From JADJPO01 sp963825645 (GTDB lineage: Bacteria; Actinomycetota; Actinomycetes; Actinomycetales; Kineosporiaceae): a stretch of DNA of 64,000 bases. The stretch covers positions 62,001 through 126,000 of the forward strand of contig CAWGTT010000001.1 of NCBI GenBank assembly GCA_963825645.1, written 5' to 3'. Below are positions 9,101-16,733 of this stretch, in pieces. The notes under the pieces were generated by a model that was given only the letters and a program-made list of their open reading frames with translations, searched no databases and was not told where the DNA came from. Made by a program: the position numbers and the translations under genes. Within the stretch, counting starts at the first letter, position 1. Each line of letters opens with the position of its first letter.

Positions 9101-9703
9101 GCGGTGGGCGCGTACGAGCTCTGCGGGGACCACGGCGCGCAGCACGTCGTCATCCAGCAGCTCGATGGTGTTGAGCTCATGGGAGGTGCGGAAGCCGTCG
9201 AAGAAGTGCACGAAGGGCAATCGCGCGCGCAGCGTCGCCGCCTGGGCGATCAGCGCGAAGTCGTGCGCCTCCTGCACCGAGCCCGATGAAAACAGCGCGA
9301 AGCCGGTCTGCCGGACCGCCATCACGTCCTGGTGGTCGCCGAAGATCGACAGACCCTGCGCGGCGAGCGACCGCGCGGCGACGTGGATCACCGAGGAGGT
9401 CAGCTCACCGGCGATCTTGTACATGTTCGGGATCATCAACAGCAGGCCCTGCGAGGCGGTGAAGGTCGTCGACAGGGCACCGGCCTGCAGCGCCCCGTGC
9501 AGCGCCCCCGCGGCGCCGCCCTCGCTCTGCATCTCGATGACAGTGGGGACGCTGCCCCACACGTTCGCGCGGCCGTGGCTGGACCACTCGTCGGCCAGCT
9601 CGGCCATGGTGGAGGAGGGCGTGATCGGGTAGATGGCGCAGAGCTCGTTGAGCCGGTAGGCGACGTCGGCCGCGGCCTCGTTGCCGTCGATGGTCGTGCG
9701 CAC
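6092..9703 (-). CDS. nifJ: Pyruvate:ferredoxin (flavodoxin) oxidoreductase
   Basis: A single-chain 2-oxoacid:ferredoxin oxidoreductase of 1203 residues, the usual PFOR size, converting pyruvate plus CoA to acetyl-CoA and CO2 with reduction of ferredoxin. Domains in order: pyrimidine-binding domain with YPITPSSTMAELADEW (about 20-35); CoA/gamma domain around 430-560; two 4Fe-4S motifs, CIQCGNCAFVCP (about 690) and CTGCGLCVAACP (about 745); a proximal-cluster segment CAGCGETPY (about 818); and the TPP site GGDGWAYDIG with VMDTEVYSNTGGQ (about 970-1000). The start is a GTG after AAGGGAG, one base downstream of the preceding stop. A PFOR is notable in an otherwise aerobic-looking gene set. Confidence 0.97.
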   Translation of the reverse strand: MRTTIDGNEAAADVAYRLNELCAIYPITPSSTMAELADEWSSHGRANVWGSVPTVIEMQSEGGAAGALHGALQAGALSTTFTASQGLLLMIPNMYKIAGELTSSVIHVAARSLAAQGLSIFGDHQDVMAVRQTGFALFSSGSVQEAHDFALIAQAATLRARLPFVHFFDGFRTSHELNTIELLDDDVLRAVVPAELVRAHRQRSLSPERPVVRGTAQNPDVYFQARETVNPFYVAVPGIVQAVMDEVAEHTGRAYHLVEYDGHPEAERVVVIMGSGGQTVAETVRHLVASGQRVGVVRLRLYRPFPAEELLTALPSTVRAIAVLDRTKEPGASGEPLFLDVVSALTEGAAAGRLAGMPRVVGGRYGLSSKEFTPGMVAGVYAALDRPGSPARFTVGIHDDVSGTSIDYDADLDIEDDQTLRAVFFGLGSDGTVGANKNTIKILGAEESVFAQAYFVYDSKKSGGSTISHLRFGPHPIRAPYLVRQAGFVGCHHLNLIEKLDVLGVARPGGTLLLNAPLPPEEVWDALPGPIQEQIVAKGLRLFAIDAGRVARDAGLPGRTNTVLQTCFFAISGVLPREEAIGQVKAAIRKTYGRRGLEVVARNEAAVDAAIGELHEISVPAAATSHRPLPLVVPASAPPFVQTVTAAMMAGRGDDLPVSALPADGTWPSGTTAYEKRRISDLVAQWDPEACIQCGNCAFVCPHSVLRAKFYDAERLAGAPADFASAPLNAVGLPESRYTLQVYTEDCTGCGLCVAACPITAVPGTDIKAINLTDDRAVLDAGVDQVAFFESIPVNSRNRVDLGTVRGTQFLEPLFEFSGACAGCGETPYLKLLTQLFGDRCTVANATGCSSIYGGNLPTTPWAKNADGRGPAWSNSLFEDNAEFGLGMRLAADLHARLARQRVTELRDQVGVELADAILGAEQIRESQLGAQHQRIAELMRRLDALDPSANAAAVADLRSVADHLLRRSVWIVGGDGWAYDIGSAGLDHVLASGRDVNVLVMDTEVYSNTGGQASKATPLAAVAKFASAGKTVAKKDLALQAIAYGSVYVARVAMGADPQQTLRAFREAEAYDGPSLIIAYSHCIAHGIDMSKGLAQQKKAVTSGHWPLMRYDPTLRARGDNPFMLDSPRPTIPLSDYVYGELRYRSLRNASPDEAERLLGLAQDSVNQHWATYEEMATRSAADFVPDARRKGADVDGRTSWT

Positions 9704-9704
9704 C

Positions 9705-11381
9705 TCAGACTCCCTTGGTCCACTGCTCGGTCAACGGCTCGGGAACCATCTCGATCGCGTGCACCGGGCACTGCCGCTCGCACGTACCGCAGCCGGTGCA
9801 CCTGTCGTAGTCGAAGCGGTAGCGGTGCCCGACGCCGAGCTTGATCACCGCGTCCTCGGGACAGGAGCCCAGGCAGCCGTCGCACTCGAAGCAGTTGCCG
9901 CAGGACAAGCAGCGGCCCGCCTCGTAGCGCGCCTCCTCCGGAGATAGTCCGGAGACCACCTCGTCGAAGGCCTGCACCCGGACCCCGGGGTCGAGCTCGG
10001 CCTGCCGGCGCTGGGTGTGGTCCCCGAAAAACCACAGGTGCAGCTTGTCGAGAGTGGCCACCTCGTGCTTGGGCCGGGTCGGCTCCGCACCGCCGCGCAG
10101 CCAGGCATCGATGCTGCGGGCGGCCTTCTTGCCGTGCCCGACGCCGACGGTCACGGTGCGCTCACTGGGTACGGCGTCGCCGCCGGCGAAGACGCCGGGG
10201 GCGCCGGTCATCAATGTCCGCGGGTCGACCTGCACGACATCGCCGTCAAACTCCACACCGGGCAGGCCGGCCAGGAAGCGGGTGTCGCTCTCCTGGCCGA
10301 GGGCGAGGATGACCGTGTCGGCGGCGAGGGTCTCGAACCGTCCGGTGCCGTGGGGCTTCCCATTCTCGTCGAGCTCCTGGATCTCCACGGTGAGCTCGTG
10401 CTCGTCCATCGAGGCGATCGTGCGCAGCCAGTTGATGCGCACGCCCTCCTCCTCGGCCTCGGTGGCCTCCTCCGCGTGGGCGGGCATCTGGTCCCGGGTG
10501 CGCCGATAGACGATCACCGTGTCCTCGGCGCCGAGTCGCCGCGCCACCCGCGCCGCATCCATGGCGGTGTTGCCGCCGCCGTACACCGCGACTCGACCGG
10601 TCACCTGGGTCGGCTCCCCCGACTCGACCTCCCGTAGGAAGCTCACGGCGTCGAGCACCCGGCCGGCGTCCTGGTTCGGGATGTCCACCCGCTTGGACAG
10701 GTGCGCTCCGACGGCGACGAACGCCGCGTCGAAGCGGCCCTCGGCCATCTCGGCCTGCAGGTCGGTGACGACGTGGTCCTGCTCGAATCGAACGCCCAGC
10801 GCGGCGATCCGGCGGATCTCGACATCGAGGATGCGGCGCGGAAGGCGGTAGGAGGGGATGCCGTAGCGCATCATCCCGCCGGCCAGCGGGGAGTTGTCGC
10901 GGATGACGACCTCGTGCCCCAGGCGCACCAGGTGGTAGGCCGCCGACAGCCCGCTCGGGCCCGAGCCCACGACCAGCACCCGCTTCCCGGAGTGCTCACG
11001 CGGTTCCTCGAAGGACCAGTCGTGATCGATGGCAGCGTCGCCCAGGAACCGCTCGACGGCGTGGATCGACACCGAGCCGTCCATCTGGGCTCGGTTGCAG
11101 ACGTCCTCGCAGGGGTGGTAGCAGACGCGGCCGTGGATGGCGGGGAACGGGTTGTCCTCGGTCAGCTGCCGCCACGCCTGCTCATGGCGCCCGGCCTTGG
11201 CGTGGGAGAGCCAGGCCTGGATGTTCTCGCCGGCCGGGCAACCCTGGTTGCACGGCGGAAGCAGGTCGACGTACACGGGCCGCTGGGTGCGCACCGGCCC
11301 CGACCTCTTCCGCCCCGAGCCGAGGCCACTCAGCGGCGCGACGTCCTGCGCAACGTCCCGGGTGGGCTGGTCGTCGGTCAC
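9705..11381 (-). CDS. GltD-like FAD/NAD(P)-dependent oxidoreductase with extra 4Fe-4S ferredoxin domain
   Basis: A 558-residue flavoprotein resembling the glutamate synthase small subunit and related electron-bifurcating subunits. The N-terminal Fe-S region contains PCNQGCPAGENI and CYHPCEDVC (about 43-100). The FAD dinucleotide fold is VLVVGSGPSGLSAAYHL (about 135), and the NAD(P) fold is VAVYGGGNTAMDAARVA (about 270). It ends with a ferredoxin-like tail carrying CLSCGNCFECDGCLGSCP and CTGCGTCERQCP (about 490-545). The GTG start has AGGAGG upstream. It is the first gene of the operon with nifJ and the DHOD-like gene. A role passing electrons between NAD(P)H and the ferredoxin used by PFOR is an inference. 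Confidence 0.92.
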   Translation of the reverse strand: MTDDQPTRDVAQDVAPLSGLGSGRKRSGPVRTQRPVYVDLLPPCNQGCPAGENIQAWLSHAKAGRHEQAWRQLTEDNPFPAIHGRVCYHPCEDVCNRAQMDGSVSIHAVERFLGDAAIDHDWSFEEPREHSGKRVLVVGSGPSGLSAAYHLVRLGHEVVIRDNSPLAGGMMRYGIPSYRLPRRILDVEIRRIAALGVRFEQDHVVTDLQAEMAEGRFDAAFVAVGAHLSKRVDIPNQDAGRVLDAVSFLREVESGEPTQVTGRVAVYGGGNTAMDAARVARRLGAEDTVIVYRRTRDQMPAHAEEATEAEEEGVRINWLRTIASMDEHELTVEIQELDENGKPHGTGRFETLAADTVILALGQESDTRFLAGLPGVEFDGDVVQVDPRTLMTGAPGVFAGGDAVPSERTVTVGVGHGKKAARSIDAWLRGGAEPTRPKHEVATLDKLHLWFFGDHTQRRQAELDPGVRVQAFDEVVSGLSPEEARYEAGRCLSCGNCFECDGCLGSCPEDAVIKLGVGHRYRFDYDRCTGCGTCERQCPVHAIEMVPEPLTEQWTKGV

Positions 11382-11432
11382 GATGACCTCCTGGTCGGCT
11401 CGACGCTGGTGGGAACCGCCCCGCCTTCGACC

Positions 11433-11780
11433 CTAGACCTCACCGTCCGCGCCTGCATCGCCGGGTTCGGCAAGCTCGGCGAGCGCCACGAGGCCGCCAT
11501 CGGCGTAGGCCATCCACAGCGGGGAGCGTCGCGGCACCTCGCTCCAGTGGGCTCGCACAGCGGCCAGGCTGGCTGCCGGATCCTCACCGGGGTGACTGCG
11601 GCGGCGCCGGGCCAGGTCTCGCAGCGCCGTGGACCGACCCTCGAGCCGCTTGACCACCGTGGCCCGGTCGGCGTCGATGCGGCACATAGCGGCGCCGCCG
11701 GTCCCCGCGTCGAGCTCGCGCACTGCTTCGGCGACCCCATCCGCCAGATCGTGGTCGAAGCTCGGGTGCTGTTCGCTCAC
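11433..11780 (-). CDS. Small conserved-looking hypothetical protein
   Basis: A GTG start at 11780 gives 115 residues beginning MSEQHPSFDHDLADGVAEAV. The composition is acidic and helical, with a basic central stretch (LRDLARRRRSHPGED) and a C-terminal segment PLWMAYADGGLVALAELAE. No catalytic motif, signal peptide or membrane segment is visible. Its codon use is typical of neighbours. It lies upstream of, and in the same direction as, the PFOR operon, 51 bases away. I do not recognise a function. Confidence 0.55.
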   Translation of the reverse strand: MSEQHPSFDHDLADGVAEAVRELDAGTGGAAMCRIDADRATVVKRLEGRSTALRDLARRRRSHPGEDPAASLAAVRAHWSEVPRRSPLWMAYADGGLVALAELAEPGDAGADGEV

Positions 11781-11904
11781 GTTCCCAGTCTCCGCCCGCC
11801 TCGGATCTGTGGGGAGTCCTGCGCTCCCGATCCTTTGCCTGATCCTCGCAGCGGCCCTGGTCACCGACGGGCTGCAGTCCCCCGCCGGAGGCGAGGTGCC
11901 CGCG

Positions 11905-12228
11905 ACGCCTGCCGCCCCGTACGTCGACACCGCCATGGCAGCTCGCCCCGGACGGGACCCCTTGGATTACAAGGACGCCGTGTTCCTCAGCCCCCACAAG
12001 TCCGTCGGGGGCCCGGGCAGCCTGGGCGTGCTCGCGGTGCATCGTGACCTGCTCCGCAGCCCGGTTCCGGCGGTGCCCGGCGGCGGGACCGTGCGGGTTC
12101 GTCGCCTCGTGTGGGGCCACCACCTCCTGGACGACGTCGAGCACCGCGAGGAGGGCGGCACCCCGGACATCATCGGCTCGATCCGGGCCGGCCTCGCGTT
12201 CGCCGTCAAGGAGGCGATCGGCCTCGCT
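11905..12228 (+). pseudogene. Remnant of a class V (PLP) aminotransferase / cysteine-desulfurase-like gene
   Basis: About 106 codons in one frame read as the middle of a fold-type I, class V aminotransferase: PYVDTAMAARPGRD, LDYKDAVFLSPHKSVGGPG with the PLP-binding Lys in SPHK, LLRSPVPAVPGGGTV, and the conserved DDVEHREEGGTPDIIGSIRA. There is no start codon near its 5' edge, and the domain that should precede residue 1 is missing. After IRAGLAFAVKEAIG the frame runs into unrelated sequence. It is therefore an internal fragment of a gene that is normally about 400-550 codons long. Part of its 5' flank is occupied by the oppositely oriented small gene ending at 11433. Confidence 0.8.
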
Positions 12229-12487
12229 GTGACCACGTCGCTGGAAGGGAGCGCCATCCAGTGGCCGGGGCAGCCTCCTCCCGCTGATCGAAGGCGATCG
12301 GCGGCGGTGGGACCGATGAGCGGCCGTCACTGCGGTGCGGGGGCGCCCAGGAAACGTGTGACGTCGGCGGCGTCGGCAGCCAGGGCCCGTCGCACGTCGG
12401 GGTCGACCTCCTCGAACCCAGTTCCTTTGTCCACCTCACCGCGTTCCTGGAAACCACCACGCGCATAGGGCGGACCCGGCAGCGCCG
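12229..12487. other. Decayed intergenic DNA between two gene remnants
   Basis: No intact gene is visible. On the minus strand an open stretch reads FEEVDPDVRRALAADAADV followed by TRFLGAPAPQ and a TGA at 12329-12327. This looks like the C-terminal end of a larger protein, but it has no start and cannot be assigned. Together with the flanking remnants it marks a region of gene loss. Confidence 0.4.
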
Positions 12488-12815
12488 TACCTGCTCACCC
12501 CCGAGACCTGGGACGCCTTCGCGGATCTCGCGGAGCGGCACCACGGGGTGTGGGGCGGCTGCTGGTGCACGTGCCGCGAAGGGCCAGACCGCGGAGGACA
12601 ACCGCGCGCTCAAAGGGCAATGGGTTCACGAGGGCCGGGCGCACGCGGGCGGCGGGGTCGTCGAGGCGTACCTTCAGGACACCGCCGGCAAGCAGATCAC
12701 CGCCTTCTTCCTCTGCAACGGCACCCGCAGCCTCTTCGAGCAGGCCGTGTTCACCCACCCCGTCCCAAGGGCAAGAACCACTGCGTGATGAGCGCGACGG
12801 TCGCGCCGGCAAGGT
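12488..12815 (+). pseudogene. Frameshifted and internally deleted GNAT acetyltransferase remnant
   Basis: Three pieces in different frames reassemble parts of one known GNAT type. The first (12488 on) reads YLLTPETWDAFADLAERHHG then VWGGCWCTC, the GGCWC motif of this family. The second, in another frame, reads NRALKGQWVHEGRAHA and then jumps to VVEAYLQDTAGKQITAFFL and NGTRSLFEQAVFTHP. The third, again shifted, reads RPKGKNHCVMSATVAPAR, the family's typical C-terminus. The acetyl-CoA-binding centre, expected between HEGRAHA and VVEAY, has been deleted. At least two frameshifts and one deletion make it non-functional. Confidence 0.85.
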
Positions 12816-13000
12816 AGCGGTCGCGGGCGGCGCCTCGCCGTTCCGGATCCCCTGAGTCACGTACCGGAGGCTCGAGGAAGACCCCGACGGCGGCTCACCG
12901 GACGTCTACGGTTCAGGGCTGACCTCGCCATCGAGCTTGTAGCGGCAGATGTGCGCGTGCGCGCGCTGGAGACGGGTGCGTCGAGCGCCGGGGAGCATGG
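12816..13000. other. Intergenic DNA, no gene assigned
   Basis: No convincing reading frame was seen. A short minus-strand frame (MLPGARRTRLQRAHAHICRY, ending at a TAG near 12911) has plausible composition but only about 31 codons and no recognisable homology. The stretch probably belongs to the same decayed segment as the remnants just upstream. Confidence 0.4.
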
Positions 13001-13768
13001 TCAGGTACTTGTCATGCGAAATGCGCCGTCCGTCAGGACGGGGACGACGTCACTGCTGTCGAGTTCGAGGGCGACTCGGACATCGTCCGTGAAGCCGGCA
13101 GCCGCCAGTTCGACGGCCGAGGCGCAACCACCCACGGCCCCGACCACATCGTGAGTCGCCACGTACATCGCACGGACGGCCTGCGCCTCCGGCGACAAGG
13201 TCGCCGCGGGGCGGCTGGCCATCAGCGCATCGATCACAGCCCCGGCGCCGATGGCGTCCTCCAGCGCGGGTCGCAAGGAGCCATCCGACCATCGCTCGCC
13301 CGCAGCGACGACGCAAACCCGGCGGCCTTCCACCAAGCGAGAGGCTGCCCAGCCGCCCACCGCACGAGCATTACGCAGACATCCCGCTGCCACCGTGGCA
13401 TCACCCTGGGCAGCGGCGACCGCGGACCCGTTCGGCGACGGGAGCACCAGCCGAGCAGCCACCCTGGCGACGCGCAGAGCGGCCGGCGAGAGCGGCCACG
13501 GGTTCGCCGCGGTCGCCTGCCTGCGGCCCACTGCGAGCACCGCGCCTTCCCGTGCCGCCAGTTGTCGGGCGGCACGCTCGTCCCCCCAAGGCGCCGGATA
13601 CACGACAGTCCCGCGCTCGACGGCGACCGAGACACTGGTCGTGAACGACAGCACGTCGACCACCACCAGGACGTCTCCAGCAAGCGTGATCTGTGCGGCG
13701 CCGATGGCACCCCAGTCGAATGCAGCCTGGTAGCGCCACTGCCTGCACACGCTGCCCATACAGGTCAT
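13001..13768 (-). CDS. 2-phosphosulfolactate phosphatase family protein (ComB-like)
   Basis: The ComB family removes phosphate from 2-phosphosulfolactate in methanogen coenzyme M synthesis. Bacterial members are widespread and their substrate is often unclear. Family segments are all present: VVVDVLSFTTSVSVAVERG near residue 35, WPLSPAALRVA, RLVLPSPNGSAVA around 110, AGCLRNARAVG, and AAGERWSDGSLRPALEDAIG around 165. Length is 255 residues, close to the family norm. None of the other coenzyme M genes is nearby, so the substrate here may differ. It stands alone, with remnants downstream. Confidence 0.88.
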   Translation of the reverse strand: MTCMGSVCRQWRYQAAFDWGAIGAAQITLAGDVLVVVDVLSFTTSVSVAVERGTVVYPAPWGDERAARQLAAREGAVLAVGRRQATAANPWPLSPAALRVARVAARLVLPSPNGSAVAAAQGDATVAAGCLRNARAVGGWAASRLVEGRRVCVVAAGERWSDGSLRPALEDAIGAGAVIDALMASRPAATLSPEAQAVRAMYVATHDVVGAVGGCASAVELAAAGFTDDVRVALELDSSDVVPVLTDGAFRMTST

Positions 13769-13922
13769 CGTCCCAGCCGCGGGTCGCGGCTCACCTCCGC
13801 GTCGCCGAAACGCTCACCACGGAGCCAGAGCCGTGGGAAGCAGGGAAACGGCATGTCCAGGCGAAGCACGGACGGTCGGCTTCCGGACGGTGCGGGCCGC
13901 GCGATGACCGGCCTCCGGCAGG

Positions 13923-14399
13923 TCAGCTCATGGCCTGCTTGACCAGCGCCACGACCCGCTGCTCCACGTCCTTGGTCAGCTTCGCCACGGCGTACGAGGT
14001 CGGCCACATCGCGCCGTTGTCGAGGTTGGCCGTGTCCTGGAAGCCGAGGGTGGCGTACCGGTACTTGAACTTCCGTGCGTCCTGGAAGAAGCAGACGACC
14101 TTCCCGTCCCTGGCGTAGGCGGGCATGCCATACCAGAGCTTGGGCGCCAGCTCCGTCGCGGTCGTGGTGATGATCTCGTGAAGCTTCTCGGCGATGACTC
14201 GGTCCACGTCGTCCATGCCGGCGATCTTGGCCACCACGGCCTTCGCGTCCTCCTCTTTCCCGGCCTTCCCGGAGCGGCTGCGGGAGGCCGTGACCTCCGC
14301 GGCGTGCTCCTTCATCGCGGCGACCTCTTCCTCGGAGAAGGCACCCTCGCTCCTGGCCTTCGTCGAGGCGCGTCTGCCGGCCTTACCGGTATCGGCCAT
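13923..14399 (-). CDS. DUF1801 / YdhG-like domain protein
   Basis: The 158-residue product has a lysine/arginine-rich N-terminal tail (MADTGKAGRRASTKARSEGA) followed by a DUF1801-type domain. That domain has VIAEKLHEIITTTATELAPK, LWYGMPAYARDGKVVCFF, and a C-terminal helix VEQRVVALVKQAMS. The WYGMPAY-type core is the mark of this family, which includes proteins annotated as iron chaperones, though the biochemical role is poorly known. The ATG at 14399 has a GGGGAG just upstream and is preferred over longer readings. Confidence 0.8.
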   Translation of the reverse strand: MADTGKAGRRASTKARSEGAFSEEEVAAMKEHAAEVTASRSRSGKAGKEEDAKAVVAKIAGMDDVDRVIAEKLHEIITTTATELAPKLWYGMPAYARDGKVVCFFQDARKFKYRYATLGFQDTANLDNGAMWPTSYAVAKLTKDVEQRVVALVKQAMS

Positions 14400-14506
14400 G
14401 GTCTGGCTCCCCTCTGTCGTCCTGCCTGCCCAGGCTAAGGCTCCTTCGGTGCCAGGAGCCCTAGGTGCGTCACGCCGGGTCAGCCACACCGACCGCTTCG
14501 GATCAG

Positions 14507-16573
14507 CTAGACCAGGGGTTCGGGTCGGGTGGTGTGGGTGCGGCCGGTGGGGGTGGTCCAGGTGGTGGCGCCGTCGGGGGTGGGGTGGGCGTGTAGGGCG
14601 CCGCGGTGTTTGAGCCGGTGGTGGTGTTGGCAGAGGGCGTGCAGGTTGCAGTCGCAGGTCACGGGTGACCCGCCGGGTGGGGAGTCGTCGTCGGGATCGG
14701 GTTGCCAGGGTGTTCGGTGGTCGAGGTCGGCGCGGGTCGCGCGGTGGCGGCAGCCGGGGGCTTGGCAGGTGCCGTCGCGCAGTTCGATGAAGCGGCGCAG
14801 TCCGGGGCCGGGGGAGTAGGCGGGGGTGTAGGTGGAGCGGCCGAGGCCGAGGAGGGTGCCGTGGGTGCGGGAGGGGGCGCCGTCGGTGGTGGTGGTGTCG
14901 TCGACGGCGGCGCAGCGCCAGGTGCCGGTGGCGGCGAGCTCGCGGGCGAGCTGGGCGGGGATCGGTCCGTACCCGGCGAGGGTGGCGGGGGCCTCGGACT
15001 GCCCGGTCAGGACGGACAGGGGGACCAGGACGATGATCTCGGTGCGGCGCCGGTCCCGGCCACCCGCCGCGGAGCCGGCCGAGCCGGCGGGGCCGGTAGG
15101 GCCGGCTGCGTCGCGTGGGCCGCCTGGGCCGGCTGGACCGGCCGAACCGGCGGGGCCGGCCGAGCCGGCTGGGTCAGCCGCGTCGGTCGGGCCGCTTGGG
15201 CCGGTCGCGCCGCCGGTGGGGCTGGCCGCGGTCTGGGTGGTCTCGGAGTTCGAGGTGTCGCCGTCGTGGGTGGTGGCGGTGGTGATGAGGTCGAGCAAGA
15301 CGTCGGCGCGGGTGGCGGCGGGGTGGCGGCCGTCGCCGTCACACGGGGCGTGGGGGGTGTCGGGGTCGGTGAGGCGTCCGTGGCCTCGAGCGGCCAGGGT
15401 GAGAGCGTTCAACGCGGCGCGGGCGGCTTCGATGTCGTCGGCGCCGGCGATCAGGCTCATCTGTCCCATCGCGTGGGGCAGAGCCCGGAAGGAGACTCCG
15501 CGCCGGGCCCGGCACTCCCGGGCCAACTCCTCGTCCCGGGCCGGGTCGGCCTGGGCGATGACCCGGTCGAGCAGGGCGGCGAGCTGCGGGCGGGTGGTGT
15601 GCGGAGCCTGCCCGAGGTGGGCCAGCAGCCGCTCCTGCACGACGGCGACGGCGTCCGGGGTCAGGGTGTGGGTCTTGTCCGCGACCAGGACGGCCTTGGC
15701 CAGGTCGATCCGCCCGGCCGTGAGCAGGGCCCACACGCGGGGCATCCGCGCGGGCAGGTGCTCGGCGGCGGTCAGCAGGTCAGCCACGGCGTGCCGGGTC
15801 AGCCCGGTGACCGGGGCGACCTCGCAGGCGGTGACCCATAGGGCGTCGTCGTTGCCGGACAGGGGGGTGGCGGCCCACCGCTCCCGCAGGTGTCCCGCCG
15901 CGGTCACCTGGACCGCGCCCGCCCACGCCGCGAGCCGCTGCCCCGCGGCCACCAGAGTGACGACCTCGTCATCGGACAGGCCATCGAGGCACCCCAGCCG
16001 GGCCCCCGGCCCGGAAGCGGGTGTGACCACGAGGTCGCCGACCAGGACATCCACCGCTGCCGCCAGGCCCGGGCCCGGCTCGTCGCCGAGCCGGGCCACC
16101 AGAGGCCGCCGGCCGGCACCATCCCGCTCGCCCCGCTCACCCCGCTCGCCCCGGTCACCCCGGTCGGTCAGGTCGCCCCGGTCGCCTTGGTCGGTCGAGT
16201 CGGTTGCGCCAACGGCCGGTGACGGCGCGGCGTGGACCTGGGCCAGGTCCGCGCGGGCCAGGTCCCGCTCCCCGCGCGCCTGGACCGTCTCCGCCCGCGC
16301 CAAGGCCAGCCGGTGACCCACCGCCCGGGCCTGCACCCGGGCCGTGGCGGCGTCCTCCCGCGCGGTGTCCCGCTGGGCCCGGAGCGTCGCCACCGCCGCA
16401 GCAGCCTCGTCCCGGTCAACCACCGCCGCCGCCAACAGCGCCCGGGTCCGGGCCACCTCCCGGCGCAGACCACCGATCACCTGGAACAACACCCCACCGT
16501 CATCGACGGACCCGCTGCCCGCCTCGGCCGCCTCGGCCGCCTTGGCTGACTCGGCTGCGCCCCCGGTGACCAT
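14507..16573 (-). CDS. DUF222 / HNH endonuclease domain protein
   Basis: From the ATG at 16573 the product is 688 residues. A charged coiled-coil-like N-terminal part (GGLRREVARTRALLAAA, VATLRAQRDTARED) is followed by a DUF222 domain (LSDDEVVTLVAAGQRLAAWA, LLTAGRIDLAKAVLVADKT). Next is a glycine/proline-rich collagen-like linker encoded around 15063-15219. The C-terminal HNH nuclease reads CQAPGCRHRATRADLDH with LHALCQHHHRLKHRG, containing the zinc cysteines and catalytic histidines. Such genes are often multicopy in actinobacteria, with mobile or homing-like behaviour suspected. Coding sequence in another frame lies just upstream, so the true gene probably began at 16733 and is frameshifted. 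Confidence 0.85.
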   Translation of the reverse strand: MVTGGAAESAKAAEAAEAGSGSVDDGGVLFQVIGGLRREVARTRALLAAAVVDRDEAAAAVATLRAQRDTAREDAATARVQARAVGHRLALARAETVQARGERDLARADLAQVHAAPSPAVGATDSTDQGDRGDLTDRGDRGERGERGERDGAGRRPLVARLGDEPGPGLAAAVDVLVGDLVVTPASGPGARLGCLDGLSDDEVVTLVAAGQRLAAWAGAVQVTAAGHLRERWAATPLSGNDDALWVTACEVAPVTGLTRHAVADLLTAAEHLPARMPRVWALLTAGRIDLAKAVLVADKTHTLTPDAVAVVQERLLAHLGQAPHTTRPQLAALLDRVIAQADPARDEELARECRARRGVSFRALPHAMGQMSLIAGADDIEAARAALNALTLAARGHGRLTDPDTPHAPCDGDGRHPAATRADVLLDLITTATTHDGDTSNSETTQTAASPTGGATGPSGPTDAADPAGSAGPAGSAGPAGPGGPRDAAGPTGPAGSAGSAAGGRDRRRTEIIVLVPLSVLTGQSEAPATLAGYGPIPAQLARELAATGTWRCAAVDDTTTTDGAPSRTHGTLLGLGRSTYTPAYSPGPGLRRFIELRDGTCQAPGCRHRATRADLDHRTPWQPDPDDDSPPGGSPVTCDCNLHALCQHHHRLKHRGALHAHPTPDGATTWTTPTGRTHTTRPEPLV

Positions 16574-16733
16574 CCCGCCGTCTGTCGTTGGTGTCGTTGG
16601 TGTCGTCGGTGTCGTCGAACCAGCGGGTGACCGGTTCGCGGAGCGCTGCCCGGAAGTGGGCTTCCATCTGCTCGACCAGCCCAGGGTCCAGGACACAGTC
16701 CACCGCCGGAGCGGTAGCAATGCGTCCGAACAT
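16571..16733 (-). pseudogene. Out-of-frame 5' end of the HNH endonuclease gene
   Basis: From ATG at 16733 about 50 codons read as protein: MFGRIATAPAVDCVLDPGLV, EQMEAHFRAALREPVTRWFD, then a DDTDDTNDTND tract encoded by 9-bp repeats. After that the frame continues into arginine/glycine-rich nonsense while the HNH protein proceeds in a different frame from the ATG at 16573. The composition suggests these codons once formed the N-terminus of the HNH protein. A one-base indel near the repeat tract (about 16577-16615) would explain the split. Real mutation, sequencing error and programmed slippage cannot be separated here. Confidence 0.6.

Noticed and set aside
10701..12047. Rightward frame of about 450 codons spanning the GltD-like gene and the aminotransferase remnant
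   Set aside because: Mostly antisense of the GltD-like gene. The true remnant of the aminotransferase lies in a different frame at 11905-12228.
15060..15220. Possible tandem repeat or CRISPR-like array at the Gly/Pro-rich linker
   Set aside because: The repetition is irregular triplet-level coding redundancy, with no fixed repeat-spacer organisation.
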